Shown here: piece by piece, positions 61,537 through 64,000 of the stretch
Numbering within the stretch: position 1 is the first letter of the stretch
How the letters are laid out: every line of letters begins with the position of its first letter
Assembly (NCBI RefSeq): GCF_019977735.1
Contig: NZ_AP025018.1
Span: 2,604,001-2,668,000, forward strand
Reading direction: 5' to 3'
Length of the DNA: 64,000 nucleotides
Source of the DNA: Calothrix sp. PCC 7716
GTDB taxonomy: Bacteria; Cyanobacteriota; Cyanobacteriia; Cyanobacteriales; Nostocaceae
The notes under the pieces: generated by a model
What the model saw: the letters and a program-made list of their open reading frames with translations, nothing else
The model's database searches: none
What the model was told of the DNA's origin: nothing
Made by a program: the position numbers and the translations under genes

Positions 61537-62258
61537 CAAGGTTGTTTGAGGTAGCGAGTTATCTCGTCTGGCTGTTTACCGTTACTTATTAGCTGCAACA
61601 CTTCCTGTCGTTTTTGCTTTGCAATGTTTGAACATGTTGAGCCAATATGCACCCGTTTGATTTTTCTGCCTTCCATCCAACAGTAGCGATAGTATTTATG
61701 TTTCTTATTTGCTCTTTTGACCCAATATGGTTCAATCCAATGACTCTGCTTTTTTTGACTTGGATTGTTATTACTTGTGTGGCTGTTTACAGGATACTGA
61801 GGTGAAGGTAATAAGTAAGAGGTTTCATTTGCATCCTCATCGCTACTGAGTTGCATGTGTTCGGGAGCAAGCTCAAAAGCTTGTGTTATCTGCTCCCGAA
61901 CACCCGTAGTTGATGATTGTGATGTGATTGGTGTTACATCACTACTATTAATAGATTGAGTATTGCTTGTTACCTGCCCCCGAACACTTTGCCACTGACA
62001 CCAAGCTTCTTCAAACTCTTCAATACTATTAAAGTCATCTGGTTCCGGTGGTTCATGCGAATCATCATAAAAGATGGTAAGTTGATCCGCTTCGCTTTTA
62101 AAAGGTACTTCCCCAAAGTCCGCTTCTTTCCATTTCTCCTCTGTGTGTTCGGGGGCAATAATTTCTGTGTCCCAGCAGGGGTCATATATTGGTTTTGATG
62201 ATATATGTGTACTGGGAGTCGAGGGAATTGAGAATAACGCTAATTGTTCAAATTCCAT
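61536..62258 (-). CDS. Unknown acidic protein of the element
   Basis: 240 residues. The first two thirds are acidic and Ser/Thr-rich, with no obvious fold (EEKWKEADFGEVPFKSEAD, DDFNSIEEFEEAWCQWQSVR). The C-terminal 75 residues are basic (HWIEPYWVKRANKKHKYYRY, RKIKRVHIGSTCSNIAKQKR). That end resembles DUF6788-type YYRY...GKRIKRVYIG segments in cyanobacterial mobile-element proteins, which may bind nucleic acid. Its start base is shared with the next gene (ATG within TAATG-like overlap). Confidence 0.6.
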   Translation of the reverse strand: MEFEQLALFSIPSTPSTHISSKPIYDPCWDTEIIAPEHTEEKWKEADFGEVPFKSEADQLTIFYDDSHEPPEPDDFNSIEEFEEAWCQWQSVRGQVTSNTQSINSSDVTPITSQSSTTGVREQITQAFELAPEHMQLSSDEDANETSYLLPSPQYPVNSHTSNNNPSQKKQSHWIEPYWVKRANKKHKYYRYCWMEGRKIKRVHIGSTCSNIAKQKRQEVLQLISNGKQPDEITRYLKQP

Positions 62259-62461
62259 TACTGATTCCCTCCCCTGGTAAATGTAACTATTTCATGGCGA
62301 ACGAGATTGTTTGCTGTTTCTCGCATTGCTTCTGCCCAGGCTAGGGCAACGGTTGGGGGGAGTTGCTGTAAATCAGCCTCTGTAATAAAGCGCTGCTTAA
62401 TCCAGTTTTTGAACAGTAACAATTGCCCTTTATCTATAAAGGAACTTCTGGAATAATTCAT
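62258..62461 (-). CDS. Small unknown protein of the element
   Basis: 67 residues. Basic/helical (MNYSRSSFIDKGQLLLFKNW, IKQRFITEADLQQLPPTVAL). No family recognised. Coupled to the 240-residue gene by a one-base overlap, so probably a genuine operon member. Confidence 0.55.
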   Translation of the reverse strand: MNYSRSSFIDKGQLLLFKNWIKQRFITEADLQQLPPTVALAWAEAMRETANNLVRHEIVTFTRGGNQ

Positions 62462-62489
62462 GACATTAATAACCTATGTTTTAGTTACT

Positions 62490-62512
62490 CGCCCTTTATT
62501 GGGCGTTTTTTG
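62490..62512 (+). terminator. Short hairpin CGCCC-N6-GGGCG plus T run
   Basis: CGCCC (62490-62494) and GGGCG with TTTTTTG after it give a plus-strand terminator-like shape, but the surrounding genes are on the minus strand and the hairpin overlaps the end of the replication-like gene. It could terminate read-through from the plus strand. Confidence 0.4.
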
Positions 62513-63257
62513 TTGGGTATATTTCGTCGTCTATGTATAAGTCGGTGTAAGTATCAAAGGTTAATATTACATCCATGTTTTCAAGTATCCATTGATTCTC
62601 TAATTCCTCCCAGTAACGATGTCGTAAACACTGCACAAGCCAGCCAACCCTTCGAGCGATGACTTTCTTTTTACATTGAAATTTAAGTAACATCAATGCG
62701 AGTTGCACCTCCTCAATTGAATAGCGATAAATATCACAGATTTCGGGAAGTTCTAACCCGGCTTCTTGGTTAACTAAATCCCTAATTTCATCCTTGGTTT
62801 CTTTAGATACCTCCTCTATAGTCGGTAAAGAGTAAGACTGCTGCTGCGAAAGGGGGTTTTCAACTTTCTTAGACTCATCCCCTTTTTCAGCCTCTAAAGT
62901 GGAATTATTTGTATTAGTTTGGAATGATTGTTTTTTAGGTGGTTTCAAGCAATCAAGCGGTCTAATTAGTAACTTAAATACGTGCCAACTGTACTGCTTT
63001 ACGATTTTAATAACTCCCAATTCTTCCAGCTTGGCGAACACTTGTTTTAAGTGGCGATTGCAGTATGGTTCGCCTCTTTTCTTTCCAACTAGCTGGTTAA
63101 AATCAATCAAATCGATTTCTACTTCTTTACCGATTCCACTATTTGTTACTAACCAGTACCATAATTGTTGTGCAGCACACTTAATTCCGAGTTTTAAACA
63201 GAATTCCTCATGCTCGTCTGTCCATTGGTTGATGAAATTTTTGATTGTTTTATGCAT
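62496..63257 (-). CDS. Winged-helix/replication-initiator-like protein
   Basis: 253 residues. The N-terminal half (QLWYWLVTNSGIGKEVEIDL, CNRHLKQVFAKLEELGVIKI) has the helix-turn-helix and wing pattern of replication-initiator or phage DnaD-like proteins. A Gln/Ser linker (about 115-155) and a helical C-terminal domain follow (EICDIYRYSIEEVQLALMLL). It may start replication or regulate the element. The family call is tentative. Confidence 0.55.
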   Translation of the reverse strand: MHKTIKNFINQWTDEHEEFCLKLGIKCAAQQLWYWLVTNSGIGKEVEIDLIDFNQLVGKKRGEPYCNRHLKQVFAKLEELGVIKIVKQYSWHVFKLLIRPLDCLKPPKKQSFQTNTNNSTLEAEKGDESKKVENPLSQQQSYSLPTIEEVSKETKDEIRDLVNQEAGLELPEICDIYRYSIEEVQLALMLLKFQCKKKVIARRVGWLVQCLRHRYWEELENQWILENMDVILTFDTYTDLYIDDEIYPTKNAQ

Positions 63258-63387
63258 AATAATAAGTAAATTAATTTGAAAAATAACAAAACCATTAAAG
63301 CTGTCGCTCTCCGGAATGCTTTTTGGTTTTTTTTATGGATGTGATAGGTTTTTATGTGTTCATTACATGCACCTCTTTTTTCTCTAG

Positions 63388-63411
63388 CCCTCACTGCGAG
63401 CGTGAGGGATT
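63388..63411 (+). terminator. Hairpin CCCTCAC-N7-GTGAGGG
   Basis: A 7-bp stem followed by ATTTTG, on the plus strand, in the gap upstream of the replication-like gene. It may be part of its leader (minus) or a terminator of plus-strand transcription. Confidence 0.45.
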
Positions 63412-63446
63412 TTGCTATAACTGTGATTGGTAATTTACGTAGTCCG

Positions 63447-63474
63447 CTCCTTCACGCCATGTAATGAAGGAGCT
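63447..63474. terminator. Hairpin GCTCCTTCA-N10-TGAAGGAGC
   Basis: A 9-bp perfect stem, directly after the stop of the minus-strand 90-residue gene and followed on the plus strand by TTTTAGC. It is the probable transcription end of that gene's region. Confidence 0.6.
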
Positions 63475-63475
63475 T

Positions 63476-63748
63476 TTAGCGTCTGTCTCGCTCTAAATCC
63501 CAAATTACTTTTTCTATATGCCACTTGGCGGTACGTCCTGGATGCACACTGCGGGACACCGATAATAATCGCTTCAAAGCATCTACGTCTCCTTGCAGCA
63601 TATTTAGTAATCGTGATTCAAGCTCATAAACTTCATCTGGGTAAGGTCTTTTTCTTCTCCTAGGTTTAAAGAAGTTTTCTATCTGCGGCGCCCATTTAGC
63701 AACAATGAGCGCTAGCGCTATTACACACAAAGTAATTAAACTGTTCAT
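63476..63748 (-). CDS. Small membrane protein, cyanobacterial type
   Basis: 90 residues from ATG 63748. One N-terminal membrane helix (SLITLCVIALALIVAKWA) is followed by a basic stretch (NFFKPRRRKRPYPDEVYEL) and a helical end (NMLQGDVDALKRLLSVSRSV, WHIEKVIWDLERDR). The LLNMLQGD...AKW..EKVIWDLERDR block recurs in small cyanobacterial proteins I know only as hypothetical. It could be a membrane-tethered element protein. Confidence 0.6.
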   Translation of the reverse strand: MNSLITLCVIALALIVAKWAPQIENFFKPRRRKRPYPDEVYELESRLLNMLQGDVDALKRLLSVSRSVHPGRTAKWHIEKVIWDLERDRR

Positions 63749-63883
63749 AGGATTGATTTAGCAGGGATTATCAATCCAAAATGCAGGACTTTACCTTGAT
63801 AGGTCATCGGGAAAGTCCGCATTTTTTGAACTACGGGTTTTTGCGTACATAATATAAACCGCTCCACCCGTAGGTAGAACGGT
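63749..63883. other. Gap with a hairpin before the last gene
   Basis: AACCGCTCCACC and GGTAGAACGGTT (about 63857-63884) can pair with two mismatches around CGTA, directly beside the end of the next minus-strand gene. It is likely its terminator. No other feature seen. Confidence 0.4.
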
Positions 63884-64000
63884 TTACTCGTTATCTTCTA
63901 TTTCTGTTTCTTGTTGCTGGCTAGAGATTAAATTGTAAATTTCCTCTTTAACCTCTTTAACCGCTTCGCGAAACTCTTGTTCTTTCTCCTTGCTTTCACT
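63884..64000 (-). CDS. C-terminal end of an unknown acidic coiled-coil protein (partial)
   Basis: 38 residues remain to the stop, reading SESKEKEQEFREAVKEVKEE then IYNLISSQQQETEIEDNE: a charged amphipathic helix. The rest is outside the window, so the family cannot be judged. It continues the minus-strand direction of the element's accessory genes. Confidence 0.5.
   Translation of the reverse strand, partial: SESKEKEQEFREAVKEVKEEIYNLISSQQQETEIEDNE

Overview
The window looks like the chromosome of a filamentous, Nostocales-type cyanobacterium (Calothrix/Rivularia-like; genus not determinable from the sequence alone). The evidence is a complete psaM (photosystem I subunit XII), several small cyanobacteria-specific families (DUF6464-like, DUF6006-like, LapA-like), two ClpP-family genes of cyanobacterial type, and the short tandem heptad repeats and dispersed hairpin repeats typical of these genomes. 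Base composition is AT-rich. The classical cyanobacterial HIP1 octamer GCGATCGC is nearly absent. The palindrome GGCGCC is instead very frequent (79 copies counted by eye), so this genome seems to use another highly iterated palindrome.

Layout. (1) 1-21.4 kb: a long minus-strand exopolysaccharide locus, read from 21.4 kb down to 0.2 kb. It encodes a FlaA1/CapD-type nucleotide-sugar dehydratase, a Wzx/MurJ-type flippase, four GT4 glycosyltransferases, a Wzy/WaaL-like polymerase or ligase, a GalE-like epimerase, a monotopic phosphoglycosyl transferase, a PIG-L deacetylase, a phytanoyl-CoA-dioxygenase-like enzyme, two tandem FemAB/GNAT-like acyltransferases, a methyltransferase, a DegT aminotransferase, a Wzc-type tyrosine kinase/co-polymerase and a DUF4832-type protein. 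Together they can make a lipid-linked, amino-sugar-containing repeat unit and then decorate, flip, polymerise and export it. (2) 22.4-25.7 kb: ilvN, mobA and a YyaL-like thioredoxin-domain protein. (3) 25.8-27.6 kb: a TnpB element with a small ribbon-helix-helix gene. (4) 28.4-46.8 kb: housekeeping genes (clpP, an RNase II-like protein, ubiX, a LapA-like protein, a STAND NTPase, aroK, an FGGY kinase, psaM, fmt, an iron alcohol dehydrogenase) separated by repeat-rich gaps. One gap holds five tandem 95-bp hairpin units just before clpP. (5) 46.8-53.2 kb: a stress/xenobiotic-type segment with an ArsR-SRPBCC pair under a clear paired operator, a ClpP paralogue that has lost Ser and His of the triad, a TetR gene whose operator-like motif recurs before two GST-like genes, an SDR gene broken by an internal deletion, and a truncated CPBP protease. 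(6) 53.3-64 kb: a phage- or integrative-element-like region. It has a tightly packed minus-strand cassette of unknown proteins, including an 899-residue protein with a glycine-zipper segment and about 80 Ser-Pro repeats. Next come a plus-strand tyrosine recombinase, 2OG-Fe(II) oxygenase, N-acetylmuramoyl-L-alanine amidase and holin-like peptide. Minus-strand genes that look like replication and accessory functions follow.

The most interesting signals are the GGCGCC/HIP1 switch and its uneven distribution, the unknown cassette at 53-59 kb, the 95-bp hairpin array and its dispersed relatives (one of which encodes a protein C-terminus), heptad repeats that supply a stop codon and an in-frame insert, and two enzyme-family proteins whose catalytic residues are replaced. 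All counts, alignments and motif assignments were made by eye; no search was run.
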